Shown piece after piece: positions 1-5,156 of a stretch of 9,637 bases of DNA. The stretch lies in contig JAEYVW010000028.1 of NCBI GenBank assembly GCA_023429365.1, forward strand, positions 1-9,637, in the 5' to 3' direction. Position 1 is the first letter of the stretch. Every line of letters begins with the position of its first letter. The translations under genes and the position numbers were made by a program. The notes below the pieces were generated by a model that saw only the letters and a list, made by a program, of their open reading frames with translations, had not been told where the DNA came from and did not search any database. Source of the stretch: Bacteroidota bacterium (lineage in GTDB: Bacteria > Bacteroidota > Bacteroidia > Chitinophagales > Chitinophagaceae).

Positions 1-1
1 A

Positions 2-91
2 GTCTTCGTAATTGAAATTGTAAAAGCCTCCGTCATAAAGTTTATTTTTGAACCGTCAAAGAAACAAAAAAAAGCTAACACTCATTTGTAA
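2..91 (+). CDS. Possible C-terminal end of an upstream gene (partial)
   Basis: An open frame enters from the left edge and runs 29 codons to a TAA at 89-91, three bases before the next ATG at 95. The peptide begins VFVIEIVKASVIKFIFEP and ends in a lysine-rich tail (KKQKKANTHL). A hydrophobic stretch followed by a basic tail would suit the last membrane helix of an integral membrane protein, but 29 residues are too few to identify a family. The three-base gap to the next gene is typical of an operon, which is the main argument that this frame is real. It could equally be a chance open frame. Confidence 0.35.
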   Translation, partial: VFVIEIVKASVIKFIFEPSKKQKKANTHL

Positions 92-94
92 AAT

Positions 95-628
95 ATGGGA
101 TTAAATGACCTGCGGTTACCGCCAGCCTTGATCTCTGCACTTTACCCCCAATCACTGGTCAGCATCGAGCAGGATGAAATCCTAGCCCCGGTTGAGAGCA
201 AAAAAACGGAAGTGCCCGCGTCACTTGCTGTGGAGCCTAAACTGAAGTACCTGGGTGACAATAAAAAGAATATCCTGGTAGTAGTAAACTACACCGATGC
301 GGTGCATTTGCCGGATGGGTCCCTTGCTTTTTTGTCGAATATGCTTGGGGCCTGTTCCCTAAGTCTTGTTGATGTGGCGATCATTAACAAGAATAACTTC
401 AAAGACCAACAATACCCCGAATTGGTAACCCGGTTTAACAGCAGGATCATCTTTCTTTTTGGTATAGACCCACAAACATTTGGTCTGCCGGTCAATTTTC
501 CGCATTACCAGGTGCAGAAACTCGCGAACGCTACGTTTTTGTATGCCCCGGATCTGGAAGCGTTGAAAGAAGATGCGGGAGAAAAAAGAAAACTGTGGGC
601 CAGCCTCAAAACAATTTTCGGGATTTAG
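95..628 (+). CDS. Conserved-type unknown protein, HolD (DNA polymerase III psi)-like architecture
   Basis: This 177-residue soluble protein has no signal peptide or membrane segment. It has three parts: an N-terminal segment rich in Leu and Pro (about 5-25, LPPALISALYPQSLV), a charged low-complexity linker (about 26-55), and an alpha/beta domain (about 57-177). That domain has a strand KNILVVVNYTD, a second strand SRIIFLFGID, and a C-terminal helix EKRKLWASLKTIF preceded by PDLEAL. This layout resembles the gamma-proteobacterial psi subunit HolD: a flexible N-terminal peptide that binds DnaX, then a Rossmann-like domain ending in a 'PxLxxL...KxxLWxxL' helix. The match is by pattern only, and psi has not been widely recognised in Bacteroidota, so the function is inferred. 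The ATG was chosen because it follows the upstream stop by three bases; there is no clear Shine-Dalgarno. It ends in TAG directly against the repeat array at 628. Confidence 0.75.
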   Translation: MGLNDLRLPPALISALYPQSLVSIEQDEILAPVESKKTEVPASLAVEPKLKYLGDNKKNILVVVNYTDAVHLPDGSLAFLSNMLGACSLSLVDVAIINKNNFKDQQYPELVTRFNSRIIFLFGIDPQTFGLPVNFPHYQVQKLANATFLYAPDLEALKEDAGEKRKLWASLKTIFGI

Positions 629-860
629 CCACAAATTACACGGATAGGGTTGCCACGAATCGCACTAATCACACGAATTGAGCCACAGATTACACGGATT
701 TCACGGATGGGGGGCCACGAATGGCACGAATTACACGAATTGGCCACGGATTACTCGGATTGGTGGGGGCCACGAATGGCACGAATTGGCCACGGATTAC
801 ACGGATATCACGGATTAATTCTGCGTGATCTTCGTGTAAAACTAAGTGCACTCCGTGACC
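628..860. repeat. Alternating CCACGGATTACACGGAT / CCACGAATGGCACGAATT repeat array with inverted tail
   Basis: About 230 bases are built from two alternating degenerate units. Type A (GCCACRRATTACACGGAT, sometimes followed by a 'tcacggat' echo) lies at about 628-645, 682-708, 743-760 and 789-817. Type B (GCCACGAATGGCACGAATT, with variants) lies at about 652-679, 714-741 and 769-787. From about 818 to 858 the units appear in reverse orientation (ctgcgtgatc, ttcgtgt, ctccgtg), so the whole could fold back on itself. From general knowledge, 'CCACGGATTACACGGAT'-type dispersed repeats occur between genes in many environmental bacteria, including Bacteroidota. An open frame across 650-868 translates to ITRISRM/HEWHELHEL-like peptides and is an artefact of the repeat. 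Function unknown. It starts on the stop codon of the gene before it and ends shortly before rdgB, so it could affect read-through between them. Confidence 0.85.
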
Positions 861-897
861 ATATATGACAAACTCAAAAACTCCTTATCTTGTCGTC

Positions 898-1491
898 GTG
901 AAGCTCATCTTTGCCACTAATAACCAACACAAAATAACAGAGATCCGGGAGGTGATCGGCTCCTCTTTTGAACTGCTGACCCTGCAGGAAGCCGGCATAG
1001 ACATAGATATTCCCGAGCCTTATGATACCCTGGAGGAAAATGCATCCGCGAAATCAAAAACGATCTTCGACCTCACAAAAACCAGCTGCTTTAGCGAGGA
1101 TACGGGCCTGGAAGTAAACGCCCTCAATGGCCAGCCCGGCGTGAAAAGCGCACGCTACGCCGGAGACGACAAATCCTTTGATAAAAATATTGATAAACTG
1201 CTGGCCGAACTGGCCGATAAAACTGACCGGAGCGCACGTTTCAGGACCGTGATATCCCTGTTGCTGGAACAAAAAGAGCATTTATTTGAAGGCATCTGCG
1301 AAGGACGGATCATTTCGGAAAGAAAAGGCTCAAAAGGCTTTGGATATGACCCTGTTTTTGTGCCGACAGGCAGCGAAAAAACCTTTGCCGAAATGGACAT
1401 GGCAGAGAAGAACCGCTTCAGTCACCGCAAGAAAGCAACGGAAAAGCTGGTAGCATTTTTGAATGAGCTGGAACCAAAATTGAAAAGTTGA
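898..1491 (+). CDS. rdgB: XTP/dITP pyrophosphatase (Ham1/RdgB family)
   Basis: This cytoplasmic housecleaning enzyme hydrolyses the deaminated purine nucleotides dITP, ITP and XTP to monophosphate and pyrophosphate, keeping them out of DNA and RNA. All family motifs are present in order: the substrate-loop start KLIFATNNQHK, EDTGLEVNALNGQPGVKSARYAG (catalytic acidic region), KGFGYDPVFVP, KTFAEM and the late SHRKKA motif. I place the start at the GTG at 898 (197 residues), because the family normally begins M-K-L-I-F-A-T-N. The ATG at 865 would add 11 residues (MTNSKTPYLVV) with no counterpart in the family and lies just beyond the repeat array. No Shine-Dalgarno is visible at either start. 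The TGA stop overlaps the TTG start of the ECF sigma gene (TTGA), so the two are probably translationally coupled. The function is secure; the start is less so. Confidence 0.95.
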   Translation: MKLIFATNNQHKITEIREVIGSSFELLTLQEAGIDIDIPEPYDTLEENASAKSKTIFDLTKTSCFSEDTGLEVNALNGQPGVKSARYAGDDKSFDKNIDKLLAELADKTDRSARFRTVISLLLEQKEHLFEGICEGRIISERKGSKGFGYDPVFVPTGSEKTFAEMDMAEKNRFSHRKKATEKLVAFLNELEPKLKS

Positions 1492-2063
1492 ACACCGGAA
1501 GCAACCAAAATATCACCGAAAGCGACTTAATCAGTGGATGCATTGATGGCAACCGGCGTATGCAGGAAGAACTATACCGCCGCTTTTCTCCCCGTATGTA
1601 TGCTGTTTGCCTCCGCTACGCTGGCAATGCAGAAGAAGCAGAAGACATCCTGCAGGAAGGTTTCATAAAGGTTTTTAAAAAGCTTTCGAGCTTCCGGAGC
1701 GAGGGGTCTTTTGAGGGCTGGGTGCGAAGGATCTTTGTCAATACAGCCATCGAACATTTCCGGCGTAAACGGTATCTGCAGCCTGTAACAGAAAAAGAAG
1801 AAAACACCCTGGAAGGAAATTATCTTTCCGTTCTGGACAACCTGGCCGAAAGGGATATTATGGAACTGGTACAGCAACTGTCACCAGGTTACCGAACGGT
1901 GTTTAATATGTATGTAGTGGAAGGATACACTCATAAAGAAATCGGCGATATGCTGGGTATCAGTGAAGGCACCAGCAAGTCGCAGCTTTCGAGAGCCAAA
2001 GTGATCCTCCAGGATATGGTAAAGAAATATATTGAAGAAAAGGACGCAGCAAAAAAGTCATGA
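1488..2063 (+). CDS. ECF-family RNA polymerase sigma-70 factor
   Basis: This 191-residue extracytoplasmic-function sigma factor directs RNA polymerase to a small regulon. Sigma region 2 spans about residues 28-97 (LYRRFSPRMYAVCLRYAGNA, then EAEDILQEGFIKVFKKL, then the DNA-binding part FEGWVRRIFVNTAIEHFRRKR). Region 4 spans about 118-175, with LSPGYRTVFNMYVVEGYTHKEIGDMLGISEGTSKSQLSRAK as its helix-turn-helix. There is no sigma region 1 or 3, as expected for ECF factors. The start is a TTG at 1488 overlapping the rdgB stop. The next in-frame ATG (residue 25) would remove the conserved lead-in ESDLISGCIDGNRRMQEELY, so the TTG is preferred. The end overlaps the next ATG (ATGA, 2060-2063), a layout common for sigma/anti-sigma pairs. 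The target regulon cannot be told from this window. Confidence 0.95.
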   Translation: MNTGSNQNITESDLISGCIDGNRRMQEELYRRFSPRMYAVCLRYAGNAEEAEDILQEGFIKVFKKLSSFRSEGSFEGWVRRIFVNTAIEHFRRKRYLQPVTEKEENTLEGNYLSVLDNLAERDIMELVQQLSPGYRTVFNMYVVEGYTHKEIGDMLGISEGTSKSQLSRAKVILQDMVKKYIEEKDAAKKS

Positions 2064-2884
2064 GCAGCTTACACGATAAAATGTATAATTATGAAGTGAT
2101 CCCACCCAGTCGCAACTGGGACCGGATTGCTGCTGCCCTGGATGAATCGGAATTGCAAAACAATTTCCCAAAACGCCTTTACCAGATGGAATCGACACCG
2201 CCAGTGACCGCCTGGGAGGAGATCAGTAAAGCCATTCACCCCGACAGCGATATTAAACCGGCACCCATTCGCCGGTTAACTCCCTTATTTCGCTACGCCG
2301 CCGCCGCGATCCTGATCGGTGTTGTAGCATTTGGCATTACCCGGTTTGCGATCAACAACGACCAAAACAACGAAGCATTTTCTTCAACCGTGCCCCAGCC
2401 GATTGACACCAATCAAAGTACTAATACATTAGAACCTGCCAGTGAAGCTAATGACTTGGCGAAGCAGGACGATACAGATACTGAAAGTGACCAACCTGCT
2501 ACCAGAGAACAGCCCAGGGCTGTAAGAGCCGTAAACAGACCGGCAAAAAGTGAACAGGAAACAGTTACGAATGCTGTATATACACAGCATTACCAGGTGG
2601 ACCCGCACCTGTCGCAATCTATCTATGCTTACGCTGACTATGTACCTGATATTGCCGACCGGTATGTGATGCTGATGACGCCGGATGGTAATATCATCAG
2701 GATGTCGAAGAAATGGAGCGACCTGCTTTGCTGTGTCTCAGGTGAAGAACAGGATGCAAACTGCAAAAACCAGATTAAGAAATGGCAGGAAAAGATCGCC
2801 AGTTCCTCGCTGGCACCGGCGCCTGGCAACTTTATGGATATCCTGGGGCTGATCAATTCCATCGACGAGAGCAGGGAATTGTAA
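2060..2884 (+). CDS. Single-pass membrane protein, candidate anti-sigma factor of the preceding ECF sigma
   Basis: This 274-residue protein overlaps the ECF sigma gene by four bases. A cytoplasmic N-terminal part (1-76) carries a duplicated motif of the form Y-x2-E-x2-P-P-x3-W-x2-I, at residues 9-23 (YNYEVIPPSRNWDRI) and 41-55 (YQMESTPPVTAWEEI), 32 residues apart. One transmembrane helix follows at about 77-98 (FRYAAAAILIGVVAFGITRFAI). The exported part has a Ser/Thr/Asn/Gln-rich linker (about 99-190) and a C-terminal globular segment (YVMLMTPDGNIIRMSKKWSDLL) with three cysteines (a Cys-Cys pair and one in DANCKNQ). Proteins with a 'YE-x-x-PP-x-x-x-W-x-x-I' segment often sit beside ECF sigma genes in Bacteroidota, so an anti-sigma role is likely but inferred. 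There is no zinc-binding HxxxCxxC motif, so it is not a classical ZAS anti-sigma. It could instead be a membrane protein of unrelated role. Confidence 0.85.
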   Translation: MSSLHDKMYNYEVIPPSRNWDRIAAALDESELQNNFPKRLYQMESTPPVTAWEEISKAIHPDSDIKPAPIRRLTPLFRYAAAAILIGVVAFGITRFAINNDQNNEAFSSTVPQPIDTNQSTNTLEPASEANDLAKQDDTDTESDQPATREQPRAVRAVNRPAKSEQETVTNAVYTQHYQVDPHLSQSIYAYADYVPDIADRYVMLMTPDGNIIRMSKKWSDLLCCVSGEEQDANCKNQIKKWQEKIASSSLAPAPGNFMDILGLINSIDESREL

Positions 2885-2908
2885 CCGCGCTCATTTCACC
2901 TAATTTTA
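2878..2908 (+). promoter_or_regulatory. Bacteroidota-type promoter for the thioesterase gene
   Basis: ATTG at 2878-2881 is separated by exactly 19 bases from TAATTTTA at 2901-2908. This fits the Bacteroidota primary-sigma consensus TTTG-N19-TAnnTTTG, with one mismatch in each element. Transcription would start at about 2913-2915, some 10 bases before the ATG at 2924, giving a very short leader. The -33 element lies across the stop codon of the preceding gene. No experimental support. Confidence 0.55.
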
Positions 2909-2923
2909 TCGCAAAACAACATC

Positions 2924-3355
2924 ATGTCAAGAATAAAGATTGACCTGCCCGGGCAATTTCAGTTTTCTACTTCCATTCCCATACGCATTACTGATCTGAA
3001 TTACGGCAACCATGTTGGAAATGATTCGGTGCTGTCCGTCATCCATGAAGCAAGAATGCAGTTTTTGAAGCATTATGACTATTCAGAACTGGATTTCGGT
3101 GGCGTGGGCATGATCATGAAGGACGTAGGGATCGAATTTAAAGCCGAGCTTTTTTATGGTGATATAGTGCTGGCATCTGTAACCTGTAACAATTTTACAA
3201 GTGCAGGTTTTGACCTTTATTATAAACTTGAAAAAGAAATATCAGGCAGGCGGGTTACAGCGGCCATCGCCAAGACAGGTATGATCTGTTATGATTATGC
3301 GAAGAAAAAAATCGTAGGCGTACCGGCTGAAGCGGTTAAAAAATTGAAATTGTAA
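2924..3355 (+). CDS. Hotdog-fold acyl-CoA thioesterase (4HBT/YbgC-like)
   Basis: This 143-residue cytoplasmic protein of usual length for the single-hotdog thioesterase family probably hydrolyses acyl-CoA thioesters; the acyl group cannot be predicted. The sequence begins with a strand IPIRITDLNYGNHVGND, the equivalent of the family 'RxxDxDxxGHVNN' active-site segment, with D24 as the presumed catalytic acid and H30 conserved. The long central helix is VLSVIHEARMQFLKHYDY. The later strands are VGMIMKDVGIEFKAELFYGDIV and GFDLYYKLEKE, the 'Y-GD' turn being family-typical. The start ATG is the first in frame after the promoter at 2878-2908. The gene converges on aroE with no bases between the two stop codons (TAA at 3353-3355; aroE ends at 3356), and no terminator hairpin is visible between them. 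Family placement is firm; substrate unknown. Confidence 0.9.
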   Translation: MSRIKIDLPGQFQFSTSIPIRITDLNYGNHVGNDSVLSVIHEARMQFLKHYDYSELDFGGVGMIMKDVGIEFKAELFYGDIVLASVTCNNFTSAGFDLYYKLEKEISGRRVTAAIAKTGMICYDYAKKKIVGVPAEAVKKLKL

Positions 3356-4096
3356 TTAACGTTCCGGGTCGTTCCAAATTCTCCAGCTCTCCTCCGCCTG
3401 TAATACAAGCATCTCATAACCATTGCTGGTGCTGGCACCCATCTCCTCCCCTTTCTGTAAAAAAAGTGTTTTTGCCGGATTGTAGATCAGGTCAAAGAGG
3501 TAATGCTTCGCCGTTAGCGCATGATACGGGATCTGAGGCGCTTCAACGATATTGGGGAACATACCCAGCGGTGTGGTATTGATTACCAGCAAATACTGCT
3601 GCATGACCTTATCCGTCAGTTGTTCATATGAAAAACTCGTCGCTGATGGTTTGCGCGATACATGTTTGTAGGAAATCTTCAATTCCCGCAGACTGTGTTC
3701 AACGGCCTTCGCTGCACCGCCAGTACCCAGGATCAGTGCGGATTTGTGGTGTGGTTGCAGATGCTTTTTAAGAGATTGCGTAAAGGCCGGTGCATCGGTG
3801 TTGTGCCCGATAAGTTTGCCATCTTTTATCTTGATACAGTTACAGGCATTAATCTTTTTTACCAGGGGGCTTTTCACCTGCAGGTATGAAAGCACTTGTT
3901 CCTTGTAAGGAATGGTAACGTTGAGGCCGCAGAGCGCCGGATTATTTTTTAAGACAACCGGTAATTCCTCAATATTCGGTATAGAAAAAATATCGTACCG
4001 GCAATCTTTGAGTTTTTCCGTTTTGAACTTTTCGGTAAAAAACTTTTGCGAGAATGTATGCCCCAGTGGATAACCGATCAGTCCGAATTGTCTCAT
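3356..4096 (-). CDS. aroE: Shikimate dehydrogenase (NADP+)
   Basis: AroE reduces 3-dehydroshikimate to shikimate with NADPH, the fourth step of the chorismate pathway to aromatic amino acids. The 246-residue protein is slightly shorter than E. coli AroE (272). The N-terminal substrate domain has GYPLGHTFSQ (residues 8-17), where T14 replaces the usual serine of the shikimate-binding SxS, a conservative change. It also has NVTIPYKE with catalytic K65, and GHNTDAPAF with catalytic D101. The NADP-binding domain has ILGTGGAAKAV (about 122-132), then NTTPLGMFP (173-181), and the C-terminal helix EMLVLQAEESWRIW. All functional residues are present. Its ATG overlaps the stop of the ComA-like gene by one base (TAATG on the minus strand), so the two form an operon. 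Other aromatic-pathway genes are not in the window. Confidence 0.96.
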   Translation of the reverse strand: MRQFGLIGYPLGHTFSQKFFTEKFKTEKLKDCRYDIFSIPNIEELPVVLKNNPALCGLNVTIPYKEQVLSYLQVKSPLVKKINACNCIKIKDGKLIGHNTDAPAFTQSLKKHLQPHHKSALILGTGGAAKAVEHSLRELKISYKHVSRKPSATSFSYEQLTDKVMQQYLLVINTTPLGMFPNIVEAPQIPYHALTAKHYLFDLIYNPAKTLFLQKGEEMGASTSNGYEMLVLQAEESWRIWNDPER

Positions 4097-4866
4097 TAGG
4101 ATTCTTTTTTGTCTAGATACAGATCGAAAGTATCACCCCTCAGTCCAATGCGCATCGCTTCCAGGGGGATCACTTCAGTGGGTGCAATATTGCCAAGGTT
4201 TACATTGCAACCCAATAATTCTATAAAGTAGAGTTGCTGCGCTTTCTGTGGCGCTTCCCAAATGATTTTTTCACCCGGTATCTGGGTCAGGATCTCCTGC
4301 ACCAAACCTTCTCTCACCTCACCCGAGCCACGGTAGATACCTACATTACCCGCCTCCCTGGCTTCCGCGATCACATAGGTAGCACCTGCACTTAACTCGG
4401 CCCGCATCAGTTCGATCCATTTATACGGCGGAATGATATGTGCTGCATCCTTACTACCCACTTCACTCAACACCACTCCGTATTTTGTAAGTTTCTCAAT
4501 GTATCCGCATTTCTCAGCGTGAGGTATCGTGATCGATCCATCACTTACTTCCATATAGTTGATACCAAAATCCTTACAAACAGAGATATAATCTTCAAAT
4601 TGATTGCGGATAAGAAAGGCTTCAAACAATGTGCCACCGAAATAGATGGGCAGATCATATGAACGGTATAGTTCCAATTTCTCCCGCAGATTGGGCGTCA
4701 CATATGAAGTACCGAAACCTAATTTGATCACATCCACGTGCGGATAAGAAACACTGAGAAAATTTTTCGCTTCAGTTACACTTAGTCCTTTATCCATAAC
4801 CATCGTGATACCGGCAGTACGAGGTCGTTTGTTGCGATCCGGCATCTGGGAAAGATTAAAATTCAT
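4096..4866 (-). CDS. ComA family protein (phosphosulfolactate synthase-like)
   Basis: This 256-residue TIM-barrel protein belongs to the ComA family, whose archaeal founder adds sulfite to phosphoenolpyruvate to make (R)-phospho-3-sulfolactate, the first step of coenzyme M synthesis. Conserved segments in order are KRPRTAGITMVMDKG, VDVIKLGFGTS, FGGTLFE, MEVSDGSITI, VVLSEVGSKD, AEAREAGNVGIYRGSG, WEAPQKAQQLYFIELLG and CNVNLGNI, then GLRGDTFDLYL. Length matches the family (about 250). I use the ATG at 4866; the frame stays open to 4962, but the extra 32 residues do not resemble the family. Bacteroidota do not make coenzyme M, and the plant homologue HSA32 has a heat-stress role, so the physiological reaction here is uncertain. 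Sulfonate supply, for example for sulfonolipids, is a guess. No comB or comC homologue is in view. It is cotranscribed with aroE. Confidence 0.88.
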   Translation of the reverse strand: MNFNLSQMPDRNKRPRTAGITMVMDKGLSVTEAKNFLSVSYPHVDVIKLGFGTSYVTPNLREKLELYRSYDLPIYFGGTLFEAFLIRNQFEDYISVCKDFGINYMEVSDGSITIPHAEKCGYIEKLTKYGVVLSEVGSKDAAHIIPPYKWIELMRAELSAGATYVIAEAREAGNVGIYRGSGEVREGLVQEILTQIPGEKIIWEAPQKAQQLYFIELLGCNVNLGNIAPTEVIPLEAMRIGLRGDTFDLYLDKKES

Positions 4867-4984
4867 GCGGTATAAATTTTTTCCAAGTTTTAGTTGATAT
4901 ATGTAGGCCTGGCCATTTTCAGAAAACCAATAAAGTATTTGGTTAATGCACGTCGGTTCCAAAACCTTTCCTGGCTCAGGCGGG

Positions 4985-4992
4985 CAAAAATA
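4985..4992 (-). promoter_or_regulatory. Candidate -7 element for the ComA-like/aroE operon
   Basis: On the minus strand, TATTTTTG (then CCCGCC) is an exact match to the Bacteroidota -7 consensus TAnnTTTG. Initiation would be near 4978, giving a leader of about 110 bases before the ATG at 4866. A -33 TTTG at the ideal 19-21 base distance is not present; the nearest TTG lies 23 bases upstream, so the call rests mainly on the -7 box. Confidence 0.45.
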
Positions 4993-5075
4993 GGAAAGAT
5001 TGAATAGCTCACACGCAATTTTCGGTACCCCATGCGAATGCCCGATTTGCTTGTTAAACTCAGTAACCTTTCTTT

Positions 5076-5151
5076 GGACACGGAGGACACAAAGGAAACA
5101 CGAAGAGTACGGAGAATATTGCTTATAATGAATCTTTGCGTGAAGTCCTGC
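5076..5151. repeat. Remnant of a CACGGAGGACACAAAGGAACACGAAG dispersed repeat
   Basis: Bases 5076-5114 consist of short echoing units (gacacggagg, acacaaagga, acacgaagag, tacggag). After a short AT-rich loop, a partial inverted counterpart follows (ctttgcgtgaagtcctgc, about 5133-5151). It belongs to a type of dispersed intergenic repeat often seen in environmental bacterial genomes, and is built on the same plan as the larger array at 628-860 but from different units. It lies directly downstream of the TPR gene and upstream of the ComA-like promoter. Non-coding; short frames across it are repeat artefacts. The rest of the 4867-5156 intergenic stretch holds only the promoter at 4985. Confidence 0.65.
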
Positions 5152-5156
5152 ATGGG

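Noticed and set aside
628..860. CRISPR array
   Set aside because: Units are degenerate, spacers are absent or only a few bases long, the array flips orientation at the end, and no cas gene is present.
650..868. 72-codon open frame rich in ITRISRM / HEWHELHEL peptides
   Set aside because: It is the translation of the A/B repeat array; the periodic peptide follows the DNA repeat and there is no gene-like feature.
1054..1877. Several minus-strand frames of 63-101 codons opposite rdgB and the sigma gene
   Set aside because: They lie fully antisense to genes with intact family motifs and show no motifs of their own.
3340..3375. Bidirectional terminator between the thioesterase and aroE
   Set aside because: The two stop codons abut and I find no stem-loop with a T tract on either strand; termination may be factor-dependent or inside the genes.
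4867..4962. 32-residue N-terminal extension of the ComA-like protein
   Set aside because: The frame is open but the extension does not resemble the family, which starts close to the KRPRTAGIT segment; the ATG at 4866 gives the usual length.
4890..5153. 87-codon minus-strand frame between the TPR and ComA-like genes
   Set aside because: Its first part is a translation of the repeat remnant and the rest overlaps the ComA-like promoter region; no domain or gene-like start.
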